DNA of 64,000 nucleotides, from contig BMWJ01000012.1 in the NCBI GenBank assembly GCA_014651175.1, forward strand, positions 1 to 64,000. Reading direction: 5' to 3'. Positions 25,083 through 36,482 of this stretch are shown one piece after another. Below the pieces are notes generated by a model that was not told the DNA's origin, did no database searches, and was given only the letters and a program-made list of their open reading frames with translations. Positions within the stretch are counted from its first letter, which is position 1. Every line of letters begins with the position of its first letter. Position numbers and translations under genes: made by a program. The DNA comes from Streptomyces clavifer. Lineage in GTDB: Bacteria > Actinomycetota > Actinomycetes > Streptomycetales > Streptomycetaceae.

Positions 25083-26969
25083 TCAGCGCAGGGCGGCCGG
25101 CGGCCGGTCGGCCGGCTGCCGGCTCTCCTCGCGGCGGGGCGGGCGGAGCACGGTGGGCTGATGCGCGGTCCGGGGCGCGGCCCGGCGGGCGTGCGCCCGC
25201 AGGAGTTCGTGCATCCGGAACGCTCCGGGCGGGCCCTCCTCCAGCAGGCCCGCGTCGAGGAGCTGTTCCATCACCGCCTCCGCCGTCTCCTCCGGCATGC
25301 CGAGGACGTCGGCGGCCCGCCCGGGGGTCAGGGGGAGGTGGGCCGTCGCCCCCAGCCGGAGGTGGGCGTCGGCCAGCGGAGGGGGCAGCCGGTGCAGCGC
25401 CCCGTCCAGCAGGAGGGGCACGGACATGCGGGGGTCGTCGGCCAGCGTCAGCCGGGCCGGCAGATCGTGCCGCAGCCAGTCGGCGCAGTCGGCGATCCGC
25501 AGCCGGGGCCTGGTGAGCAGGCGGGCGGCGGCGATCCTCAGGGCGAGCGGGAAGTGGCCGCACAGGGAGGCCAGTCGCCGGGCCGCCGAGGGCTCGGCAC
25601 CGACGCGTTCACCGCCCAGGACGGCGGTCAGCAGCGCGTGGGACTCCTCGGGTTCGAGGGCGCCCAGCCGGAACACGGCACCGCCGTGCGTGGCGACGAG
25701 TGCGGCCAGCCCCATCCGGCTCGTCACGATCGCCGCGCCGCCCGTGTTGGCGGTCAGCAGCGGACGCACCTGGTCGGGGTGGACGACGTCGTCGAGGACG
25801 AGGAGGCGGCCGCTTCCCTCGCCCGGCCGGGCGGGCAGGGCACGGCGCAGTTCCTCGGCCGCCTCCTCCGCCGGGAGCGCGGTGCCGTCGGAGCGGGTCA
25901 GTGGCAGCAGCAGGCAGCCCTCGGGATAGTGCCCGCCGGCCAGGTGCGCCGCGTGCAGGGCCAGGGCCGTCTTGCCGATGCCGGGAGCCCCGGAGAGCAC
26001 CACGACCGACGTCCCGCACTGCTGACGTCGCGTCAGCAGTGTTACCAGCGCTTCCACTTCGGCCTCCCGCCCGGTGAAGCAGGGCACGGCGGGCAGGGGC
26101 GCGCCAGGGGCCGGCGGAGCGGCGGTCGGCCGCCGCTTCCCGCCCGTGGTTCCGCCCTCCGGGGAGGCGTCACGGGGCTCCGGGAGGGCGGGCGGCGCGA
26201 GGGAGACCGGGGCACGCCCGGTGTCGAGGGTCCCGAGGTCGTCACCGCGCAGGATCGCCAGCTCCAGCCGCTGCAGGTCCGCCCGGGGGTCGACGCCCAG
26301 TTCCTCCCGGAGACGGCCCTTGACCCTGCGGTACTCCGCGAGGGCCTCGGTCTGCCGGCCCGTCCGGTACAGGGCCAGCATCAGTTGCTCGGAAAAGCGC
26401 TCATGGGCGGGGTATACGCGCGTAACCTCCCAAAGATCGACGAGTATCTCGCGGCAGCGCCCGTGCTCCAGCTCGATGTCGCCGACCCTCTCCAGCACCC
26501 TCAGCCGCTCCTCCGCGAGCCTCGGCACCTCGTCGCGGTGGAGCAGGTCGGAGGGGACGTTGGCGAGCAGCGGCCCCTGCCACAGTGCGAGGGCGGCCCG
26601 CAGCGTGTACAGCTCGGACTCCTCCCCCGACCCGGCCGCGCGGTCGACGAGCTGACGGAAGTGCAGCAGATCGAGCGTCCCGGCGTCCGCCCGGACGCGG
26701 TAGCCGCCGGCGACCGCCGTGACGGCCTGGTCCTCGATTCCGTACTTGGCGAAGATCCGGCGCAGGCGCAGGACGCAGCTCTGGAGCGCCGCCTTCGCCG
26801 TAGCGGGCTGATCCTCGCCCCACACCACACCGCGCAGATGATCGGTGGAGACCACCGAGCCCGGGCGGATGAGCAGCGCGGCCAGCAGAGCGGTCGGTTT
26901 GGACGGCGGGAGCACGACCACGTCCCGTCCGTCGGTGATGCTCAAGGGCCCGAGCAGTTGGAATCGCAC
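25083..26969 (-). CDS. SARP-family pathway regulator with NB-ARC ATPase domain
   Basis: A 628-residue regulator. Residues 1-95 are an OmpR-like winged helix (VRFQLLGPLSITDGRDVVVL, then SVVSTDHLRGVVWGE). Residues about 95-245 are the bacterial transcriptional activator domain, ending ALYRTGRQTEALAEYRRV and LGVDPRADLQRLE. After a Pro/Ala linker, an NB-ARC region has the P-loop GAPGIGKTALALHAA near 326 and the RLLVLDDVVHPDQV Walker B. Start is GTG at 26969 with GGGAGGAAGG upstream. It precedes the RiPP genes on the same strand. Eight 11-bp-phased repeats, the usual SARP recognition layout, lie about 400 bp upstream. It is probably the pathway activator. Confidence 0.85.
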   Translation of the reverse strand: MRFQLLGPLSITDGRDVVVLPPSKPTALLAALLIRPGSVVSTDHLRGVVWGEDQPATAKAALQSCVLRLRRIFAKYGIEDQAVTAVAGGYRVRADAGTLDLLHFRQLVDRAAGSGEESELYTLRAALALWQGPLLANVPSDLLHRDEVPRLAEERLRVLERVGDIELEHGRCREILVDLWEVTRVYPAHERFSEQLMLALYRTGRQTEALAEYRRVKGRLREELGVDPRADLQRLELAILRGDDLGTLDTGRAPVSLAPPALPEPRDASPEGGTTGGKRRPTAAPPAPGAPLPAVPCFTGREAEVEALVTLLTRRQQCGTSVVVLSGAPGIGKTALALHAAHLAGGHYPEGCLLLPLTRSDGTALPAEEAAEELRRALPARPGEGSGRLLVLDDVVHPDQVRPLLTANTGGAAIVTSRMGLAALVATHGGAVFRLGALEPEESHALLTAVLGGERVGAEPSAARRLASLCGHFPLALRIAAARLLTRPRLRIADCADWLRHDLPARLTLADDPRMSVPLLLDGALHRLPPPLADAHLRLGATAHLPLTPGRAADVLGMPEETAEAVMEQLLDAGLLEEGPPGAFRMHELLRAHARRAAPRTAHQPTVLRPPRREESRQPADRPPAALR

Positions 26970-27031
26970 CGTCGTCCGCCCTTCCTCCCTGGGGTTCTCC
27001 ACGTCCGGGTCGAGCCGCACGGGTGCCGTGC

Positions 27032-27235
27032 CTACTGCCAGCCGAAGTCGTGGGGGTCGTGGCCGGGTCTCGGCACCTCGGGGCGGGCCGGGGGCTGCGG
27101 CGGGCAGGGGGTGGTGTGGGTGGCAGAGACGCGGACCTCCGCGGCCTGGGCGGGCACGGCGAAGGCGCCGAGAGCGGCGCCGGCCAGCACCAGGGCACCG
27201 AAGGCCAGACAGGAGGCACGGTGGACATGAATCAT
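27032..27235 (-). CDS. Small secreted peptide preceding the SARP gene
   Basis: A 67-residue protein with a clear signal peptide: MIHVHRASC, then a hydrophobic core, ending VPAQA near residue 31. The 36-residue mature part is AEVRVSATHTTPCPPQP followed by a Pro/His-rich tail ending GHDPHDFGWQ. It has one cysteine in the mature region and no modifiable repeat like the RiPP core. It lies 62 bp upstream of the SARP on the same strand and may be the first gene of that transcript. I do not recognise a family; a secreted signal or immunity peptide is only a guess. Confidence 0.55.
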   Translation of the reverse strand: MIHVHRASCLAFGALVLAGAALGAFAVPAQAAEVRVSATHTTPCPPQPPARPEVPRPGHDPHDFGWQ

Positions 27236-27362
27236 GTGAGGAGCCCTTCCAACCATCTGTGGGGACCGGTGGACAGCATGGTGAGTTTTGTACGGAAGTG
27301 ACGACACGGTGAAGGCAAGACCGGTGGACCGATGGGGCCATGGCCCTTTCCGTCCAGAGGCC

Positions 27363-27445
27363 CGTCGGGATCCTGCCCGAATCCGGTCCGCGTCCTGCCC
27401 GGAATCCGTCCGCTTTCCGTACAGACCCTGTACAGCCGCCGTACG
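27363..27445 (+). promoter_or_regulatory. Eight-unit 11-bp-phased direct repeat array, putative SARP operator
   Basis: Six-base units of the form C-C/T/G-G-T/C-C/A-C recur at exactly 11-bp steps starting at 27363, 27374, 27385, 27396, 27407, 27418, 27429 and 27440. Examples are CCGTCC, CCGTAC, CTGTAC and CCGTAC for the last four. The 22-bp unit with TCCTGCCCG and AATCC is nearly duplicated (27372-27393 and 27394-27415). Heptamers spaced at 11 or 22 bp are the classic SARP recognition arrangement, and an SARP gene lies next to the array. Which promoter it drives is unclear. Confidence 0.6.
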
Positions 27446-27464
27446 GATTCCCCGCGATGCCCGG

Positions 27465-27504
27465 CGCGGGCCGCTTCGGCCCCATGTCCGAAGCGGCCCG
27501 CGCG
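27465..27504. promoter_or_regulatory. Long perfect hairpin next to the SARP repeat array
   Basis: A perfect 16-bp inverted repeat with arms GCGCGGGCCGCTTCGG and its complement around an 8-nt loop. It lies 20 bp past the 11-bp array and 222 bp before the LuxR gene. It could be a transcription terminator or insulator between divergent units, or a leader hairpin. Confidence 0.5.
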
Positions 27505-27726
27505 TGCCATGATCTTCACTGGGGTCTTTCGTTCGGGCGGGGCCGGATCGGAGGGTCGGGATCCGCGCCGTGCGACCGCCGGCAACGCGGCGAGGCGCGG
27601 TGCCGGGACACGTCAGCCCGGCACGATCCGACGGAACACCCCAGGCGTCATCGGAGGGACGACGAGCGCTGCCCGGGTCGAGCAGTGGGACCGGAGCAGG
27701 CGCCTGTGTCGTGACGAGGGGGGACG

Positions 27727-28734
27727 ATGCTCGACCGGTTGGGTCTGGACCCGCTGACGGAGACGGTGTACCGGGCGATGCTCGGCAGCCCCCTGGCGAC
27801 CCCGGAGGAGCACCGTGCACGGCTGGGGCTGACCACGGATCAGCTCGACAGGGCCGTCGGCCTGCTGCGCGGCCTGTCGCTGGTCCGCCCGGCGGCGGAC
27901 GGGGACCCGCAGCGGATGCACGTGGTCAATCCCCGGCTGGGCCTGGAGCTGCTGCTGGCCCGGCAGCGGGCCGAGCTCGCCGCCCGCAGGCAGCGGATGG
28001 AGGAGGGCGAGGCGGCGGTCGCCGAGCTGCTCAGCGAGTTCACCCCCGCCCATCCCGTGCCCGGCGAGTCCCCGGTGGTCCACCTGGACGGCGTGGACCA
28101 CGTCCGGGACTATCTGGCCCGGCTGCACGACGAGGTGGAGGACGAGATCCTGACCTTCGCCACGGGCGGGGCGCAGACCGAGGAGAACATGCGCGCCTCC
28201 CGGCCGCTCAACCAGCGCCTGCTGGCCCGCGGCGTCCGGATGCGTACGGTCTACCTCGACAGCATCCGCAATCACGCCCCCACGGTGGCGCACGTCAAGT
28301 GGCTGTCGTCGATCGGCGGAGAGACACGCACCGCCCCCTCCCTCAGCACGCGCATGATCATCACCGATCACCGGCTCGCCCTGGTGGCCCTGGACGACCA
28401 GGACTCCTCGCTGGGCGCGCTCGTCGTGTCGGGCCGGGGGCTCATCACCGCCCTGGAGGCGCTGTTCGAGAGCGTGTGGGGGCGCGCCCAGCCGCTCGGC
28501 CCGGCCGAGAAGCACGAGGCGTGCTCGCTGACCCGTCAGCAGGACGAGGCCCTGCGGCTGCTGGCGCGGGGATACACGGACGAGGCCATCGCCAAACGTC
28601 TCGGCGTCTCCCCGCGCACGGCCCGCCGCATCGCCACCGGCCTCATGGGCCACCTCGACGCCCGCAGCCGCTTCCAGGCGGGTGTCCACGCGGTGCAGCA
28701 GGGCTATCTGCCGACCGGGGGCCCCACTCCCTGA
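27727..28734 (+). CDS. LuxR-type regulator with TrmB-like N-terminus, RiPP cluster-associated
   Basis: A 335-residue regulator. The N-terminus (1-70) resembles a TrmB winged helix (GLDPLTETVYRAMLGSP, then LGLTTDQLDRAVGLLRGL). The centre (about 110-250) is a PLD-like/TrmB effector region with VYLDSIRNHAPTV and LALVALDDQDSS. The C-terminus (about 272-325) is a LuxR HTH (LTRQQDEALRLLARGYTDEA, then LGVSPRTARRIATGLM). Such two-ended regulators are frequent beside thiopeptide and lanthipeptide clusters. It is divergent from the biosynthetic operon across the regulatory region and likely controls the cluster with the SARP. Confidence 0.8.
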   Translation: MLDRLGLDPLTETVYRAMLGSPLATPEEHRARLGLTTDQLDRAVGLLRGLSLVRPAADGDPQRMHVVNPRLGLELLLARQRAELAARRQRMEEGEAAVAELLSEFTPAHPVPGESPVVHLDGVDHVRDYLARLHDEVEDEILTFATGGAQTEENMRASRPLNQRLLARGVRMRTVYLDSIRNHAPTVAHVKWLSSIGGETRTAPSLSTRMIITDHRLALVALDDQDSSLGALVVSGRGLITALEALFESVWGRAQPLGPAEKHEACSLTRQQDEALRLLARGYTDEAIAKRLGVSPRTARRIATGLMGHLDARSRFQAGVHAVQQGYLPTGGPTP

Positions 28735-28777
28735 GACACGGGAGCGGGGCCGGCCCGTGGGCACCGCATCCCCGCGG

Positions 28778-28990
28778 TCAGTCGGGCAGCGGGACGCGGA
28801 TGACGGGGTCGAAGGGGTGCTTGTTGAAGCCGGTACGCAGATTGCGGCACTCCGGCGCCTTGCACATGAAGAACTCCTCGACGCCCCTGCGGCCCGTGCG
28901 GTTCTTCAGCCAGTCCTTCTCGGTGACGGTGAGGGACCGGTGCTCCTCGTCGGAGCCACAGGTGTAGCAGTACATCGCACGAGATGGCAT
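28778..28990 (-). CDS. Small cysteine-rich, zinc-ribbon-like protein
   Basis: A 70-residue protein starting MPSRAMYCYTCGSDEEH. Cysteines form CYTC and CKAPEC pairs, a plausible treble-clef or ribbon zinc site. The rest is charged (LTVTEKDWLKNRTGRRGVEEFF), and the end is GFNKHPFDPVIRVPLPD. I do not recognise a named family, but the paired CxxC/CxxxC layout and the clean frame argue that it is real. It is convergent with the LuxR-type gene (44 bp between stops) and sits between the RiPP and clavulanic acid regions. Confidence 0.6.
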   Translation of the reverse strand: MPSRAMYCYTCGSDEEHRSLTVTEKDWLKNRTGRRGVEEFFMCKAPECRNLRTGFNKHPFDPVIRVPLPD

Positions 28991-29084
28991 GAAACCTCCT
29001 GATACGGACGGACAAGCCGGTCAGGAGCATACGGATAAACAGTGCGGGCCGGACAGTACGTCACCCACCCGCACACAAGAACGA

Positions 29085-29117
29085 CCCCGTCCCCCGTGCG
29101 AGGGACGGGGGACGGGG
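29085..29117 (-). terminator. Terminator downstream of the penicillin-binding protein gene
   Basis: A perfect 13-bp stem (CCCCGTCCCCCGT with its complement, 7-nt loop) lies 32 bp after the PBP stop codon on the minus strand. Confidence 0.75.
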
Positions 29118-29148
29118 CCGGGGGGCGGGGCCGGGGACGCTCGGCGCG

Positions 29149-30822
29149 TCAGTTCGCGCCCGCGCCTCCAAGGCTCTTGAGGAACTTCGCGGCGACGGGG
29201 CCCGCGTCGGCACCACCGGAGCCGCCGTCCTCCAGCATCACGCACCACGCGAGATCGCTGTCGCCCTGGTAGCCGATCATCCAGGCGTGGGTGCGCGGCG
29301 GCTTCTCCTCGCCGAATTCGGCCGTACCGGTCTTGGCGTGCGGTTCCCCCGGCAGCCCTGTCAGGGCCTGCCCCGCCCCGTACGTCACCGTCGCCCGCAT
29401 CATCTCCCGCAGCGAGCCGACGACCGCCGGGTCGAGCCGCGCCGCCGCCTCGTGCTTCTTCTTGACCGCCTCGGGGACCAGCACCGGCTGCTTGAAGGTC
29501 CCCTCCTTCACCGTCGCCGCGATGGAGGCCATCACCATCGGGGACGCCTGCACCCGGGCCTGGCCGATCGTCGACGCCGCGAGGTCGTTGTCCGAGGTGT
29601 TCACCGGGACCGAGCCGTCGTACGTCGTGTAGCCGACGTCCCAGACGCCGCCGATGCCGAAGGCCTCCGCCGCGTCGTGCAGGGCCGACCCGCCGACCTT
29701 GCCGCGGTTCTCCACGAACATGGTGTTGCAGGACTTGGCGAAGGAGTCCCTGAAGGTCGAGCCGGCCGGCAGGGTGAACTGGTTCTGGTTCTCGAACTTC
29801 TGTCCGTCGACATGGGCGAACTTGGGACACTTCACCACGTCGGTGGGCTTCAGGCCCGCCTTCAGCAGCGCGGCAGCCGTGACGACCTTGAAGGTCGAGC
29901 CCGGCGGGTACTTCCCGGCCAGGGCGCGGTTCAGCCCGCCCGCGGGCCGGTTGGAGACAGCCAGGATGTTGCCGGTGGAGGGTGCGACGGCGACGAGTGC
30001 CGCGTTCACCTTCAGGCCGTCCAGGGCCTCCGCGGCCGCGGTCTGCACCTTCGGGTCGATGGTGGTCCTCACCGGCTTGCCGGGCTTCGCCGTGCTCTTG
30101 GTGAGGGACGCCTGCGCCTGGCCCGACTGCCGGTCGGCGACCACGATCTCGCTGGTGGCCCCGGTGCCGCCGCGCAGCTGCTTGTCGTAGCGGGCCTCCA
30201 GACCGAAGGCGCCCTTGCCCTGCTCGTCGACGGAACCACGCAGCGAGGCGGCCTGCAGGTCGTCGCCGTTGGTGTCCAGTACGGCGGCCCGCTCGGCCAC
30301 CGCCTTCAGTGCGAGCGTCTGCCCGGGCTTCAGCCGGGGGTGGATCGTCGGCGAGTCGAACACGACGGTCCAGGCATCCGCCTTGCGGACGACCGTGGCC
30401 TCGGAGTCGTAGCGGAAGACACCGACCGCGGGAATGCTGAGCTTCGCGGTATAGGGGACGGCGACGTCGCCCTTGTCGTTCTTCTTGCCCTCCCCCGCCG
30501 CGAGCACCGTCTTCGTCGGCTTGAGGTTGGTCATCACCGAGGTGAGCAGGGACTCCGCGTTCTCCGGCGAGTCGGACAGCGCGCCGGCGTCCGCGGACTT
30601 GCCCGCGGCCCAGGCGTCGAGGAACTTCTGCAGCTGCGCCGTGGCGGCCACGATCTCCGGATCCTTGTCCGGACCGTCGTCGGACCACGCCTGGTAGCCC
30701 CACCACCCGGCGCCCCCGGCCAGGACGACGGCCGCGGCCACGCCCAGCACCGGTCCTCTGCCCCGGCGGCGGGAACTGCGGTGGTCATGACGTGCCATGC
30801 GTTGCAGCGTGGGGTCGGACAC
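29149..30822 (-). CDS. Class B penicillin-binding protein (MecA-like N-terminus, transpeptidase)
   Basis: A 557-residue membrane-anchored transpeptidase. One hydrophobic helix (VLGVAAAVVLAGGAGWWGY, about 25-45) is followed by an NTF2-like MecA_N domain (about 55-165) and a dimerisation region. The transpeptidase domain has all three penicillin-binding motifs: STFK near 308, SCN near 365 and KTG near 496. It would cross-link peptidoglycan outside the membrane. It lies 237 bp downstream of cas and behind a strong terminator, so it has its own promoter. Being next to a clavam cluster, it may be a low-affinity PBP giving self-protection, as with pbp genes flanking the S. clavuligerus clusters. 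Low affinity cannot be judged from sequence. Confidence 0.85.
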   Translation of the reverse strand: MSDPTLQRMARHDHRSSRRRGRGPVLGVAAAVVLAGGAGWWGYQAWSDDGPDKDPEIVAATAQLQKFLDAWAAGKSADAGALSDSPENAESLLTSVMTNLKPTKTVLAAGEGKKNDKGDVAVPYTAKLSIPAVGVFRYDSEATVVRKADAWTVVFDSPTIHPRLKPGQTLALKAVAERAAVLDTNGDDLQAASLRGSVDEQGKGAFGLEARYDKQLRGGTGATSEIVVADRQSGQAQASLTKSTAKPGKPVRTTIDPKVQTAAAEALDGLKVNAALVAVAPSTGNILAVSNRPAGGLNRALAGKYPPGSTFKVVTAAALLKAGLKPTDVVKCPKFAHVDGQKFENQNQFTLPAGSTFRDSFAKSCNTMFVENRGKVGGSALHDAAEAFGIGGVWDVGYTTYDGSVPVNTSDNDLAASTIGQARVQASPMVMASIAATVKEGTFKQPVLVPEAVKKKHEAAARLDPAVVGSLREMMRATVTYGAGQALTGLPGEPHAKTGTAEFGEEKPPRTHAWMIGYQGDSDLAWCVMLEDGGSGGADAGPVAAKFLKSLGGAGAN

Positions 30823-30983
30823 TCTGGGTTGTCTCCTCGTCTGGCGCAGACGTCTCTCCCGCGACCGGACCGTCTCCGGTCACCTTCCGACACGCTAACC
30901 GCTGCTCCCCGGCGTCGGGCTACCACAGAGAGTGTGCGGAGAGCGAGCCGAGAGCGGGCGGAGAGGGGGAAGGACATGGCGGA

Positions 30984-31027
30984 GCCGGCCCGTGGCACAC
31001 CGCCGGAGCGGTGTGCCACGGGCCGGC
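30984..31027 (-). terminator. Strong terminator of the ceaS-bls-pah-cas operon
   Basis: A perfect 20-bp stem capped by a CGGA tetraloop, 33 bp past the cas stop. It separates the early clavam operon from the PBP gene. Confidence 0.85.
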
Positions 31028-31059
31028 GCTGTGCGGCCCGCCCGGGCGGGCCGCTCCGG

Positions 31060-32988
<1,929 letters not shown>

Positions 32989-33032
32989 TCACTCCTCTCG
33001 GCCGGTAGGGGTAAGGGGGGCGGTCTGCCCGT

Positions 33033-34562
33033 TCACTCGGACTCCTTCAGCCGGTCGGCCACCTGCCGCACCGCGTCGGCGGTCGCCACCTCGGCCGGCG
33101 GCAGCCCCTCGACGACGACCCGGTCGAAGATCTCCTGGACGACCAGCCGTTTGGCCCGGTGGATGTCGGCTTCGGGAATGCCCGCGTCCATCAGCAGGAG
33201 GCTGAAGGACGACGTGGTCCCCGATCCCTCGTGCACGCCGAGCTTGGGCCGGTTGACCGTCTCCTCGGGGAGGAGTCCGGACATGGCCTCGCGCAGGACC
33301 CACTTGTCGCGGCCGTAGCGCCGCTTGAGTCCGGCCTCCAGCCCGACCAGCAGGTCGAGCACGTCCCGGTCCCAGTAGGGGTGGGTGGACCAGTGCCCCC
33401 GGATCCCGGACAGCACCGGGGTCATCTCGTTGAGCCCGTCGAAGGTGGCCATGTCGAGCGCCACCGCCGTGTCCAGCTGGGGCAGCCGGTCCTCCCGGTG
33501 CATGCCGGCGAGCGGGATGTCCGCCCCGTAGCCGGTGAGGATGCGCCGGGCCGGGCCGTCGAGCGCCCGGTACAGGGCGGTCAGCGGCAGCAGGTACTCG
33601 ATGATGTCCGGGTCGACGGACTCGGACGCCCACACCGCGTGCGGGAGCTGGCCGAGCAGGTCCGCCGTGGGAATGGTGATCTCCCGGTGGCGGGAGCCCA
33701 GGTGGGTGGCGACCACGCCCGCCTCGGCGAACTCGTCCGAGGTGTCGGTGCCCATGGACAGGGTGTCCAGCGGGCCTTCGGTGTGCGCCGCGGCCAGCGC
33801 GGCGACCCCCGAAGAATCGATTCCTCCGGAGAGCACCACCAGCGGAGCCGTGCCGGCGGTCCGGGCCCGGACGGCCCGCTCCAGCGTCTCGCGGACGGCG
33901 GTGGTCGCGTCGGACTCGGCCATGACGCGCCGGGAGACCGGCGGTGTCCAGGTGCGGGTGCGCACGGCGGCTCCGGTGCGGACGTCGAGGTCCAGCACCG
34001 CCCCCGCGGGCACCTGGTGGACCCCGGGCACCCGCCGCACCCGGCGCGCCTCGGGGACGGGCCGGCCCGACGGAGGGGTCCGGGCCGCCTCCGGTACGAG
34101 CGACTTGATCTCCGTGGCGGCGAGGACCCGGCCGGGCGCCGGCAGGATGTACAGGGGTACGGAGCCGGCGTGGTCGGTGGCGGCGAGGACCCGGTCACCG
34201 GTGGCCACGACCGCCGCGAAGCGGCCGTTGAGCAGCCGGAAGGCGTGCAGGTCGTAGACCTTCAGGAGTGCGAGGAGCAGGTGCGCGTCGCCGCCGTCCC
34301 CGGCACCGGGCGGGAGGACGGAGACGAGCTCCTCCCGGTTGTAGAGCTCGCCGGCCAGCACGAGCGCCATGTCCCCGGAGCGGGCGACGGCCCGCTCGGG
34401 CGCACCGGAGTGCACGAGTACGGCGTCGAGGGTCTGGGAGCGGAGGGCCTGCGCCACGGGGGCGTGGGACCCTTGGGTCGCGAAGACGGGCGCGAGGCCC
34501 TGGCCTCCGCCCGGATGGGCGGAGACCAGGAACCCCGTCGCCGCGGGAAGTGTCTGATCCAT
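33033..34562 (-). CDS. bls2: Carboxyethylarginine beta-lactam synthetase
   Basis: A 509-residue homologue of asparagine synthetase B that closes the beta-lactam ring of N2-(2-carboxyethyl)arginine using ATP. The N-terminal glutaminase-like domain lacks the catalytic Cys after Met1 (MDQTLP), as expected for beta-lactam synthetase. The PP-loop is VVLSGGIDSSG. The catalytic Tyr is in ILTGYGADIPLAG (about residue 345), and the lysine-bearing loop VNRPKLGVHEGSG closes the site. The ATG at 34562 is only 2 bp after the ceaS stop, so the two are coupled. Confidence 0.93.
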   Translation of the reverse strand: MDQTLPAATGFLVSAHPGGGQGLAPVFATQGSHAPVAQALRSQTLDAVLVHSGAPERAVARSGDMALVLAGELYNREELVSVLPPGAGDGGDAHLLLALLKVYDLHAFRLLNGRFAAVVATGDRVLAATDHAGSVPLYILPAPGRVLAATEIKSLVPEAARTPPSGRPVPEARRVRRVPGVHQVPAGAVLDLDVRTGAAVRTRTWTPPVSRRVMAESDATTAVRETLERAVRARTAGTAPLVVLSGGIDSSGVAALAAAHTEGPLDTLSMGTDTSDEFAEAGVVATHLGSRHREITIPTADLLGQLPHAVWASESVDPDIIEYLLPLTALYRALDGPARRILTGYGADIPLAGMHREDRLPQLDTAVALDMATFDGLNEMTPVLSGIRGHWSTHPYWDRDVLDLLVGLEAGLKRRYGRDKWVLREAMSGLLPEETVNRPKLGVHEGSGTTSSFSLLLMDAGIPEADIHRAKRLVVQEIFDRVVVEGLPPAEVATADAVRQVADRLKESE

Positions 34563-34564
34563 GA

Positions 34565-36322
<1,758 letters not shown>

Positions 36323-36340
36323 TCACCGTGCCGGTGACTT

Positions 36341-36359
36341 CTCTCCACTGCCTCTCCAC
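36341..36359 (-). promoter_or_regulatory. 11-bp-spaced direct repeat upstream of ceaS, possible SARP site
   Basis: On the minus strand GTGGAGAG occurs twice at an exact 11-bp period. This fits the spacing of SARP (CcaR-type) binding units, but only two copies are present and no -35/-10 is convincing, so the call is tentative. Confidence 0.35.
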
Positions 36360-36482
36360 CGCCTATCCGACCGCGCTGTACAGGGGTTCAAGGCAGCACC
36401 GGAGCCTGTTCGGCGCTTGCGGACCGCCCCCGCGTGGTGCCTGAATAGACATACGAGAGTACGCATATGAAAGAAGGCGATC

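Larger units (their letters stand above)
27236..27726. other. Divergent regulatory region of the RiPP cluster
   Basis: This 491-bp region has no convincing gene on either strand. It separates the minus-strand RiPP operon from the plus-strand LuxR-type regulator. It holds an eight-unit array of 11-bp-phased repeats (27363-27445) and a perfect 16-bp stem hairpin (27465-27504), listed separately. The remainder up to 27726 shows no further structure I can support. Confidence 0.6.
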
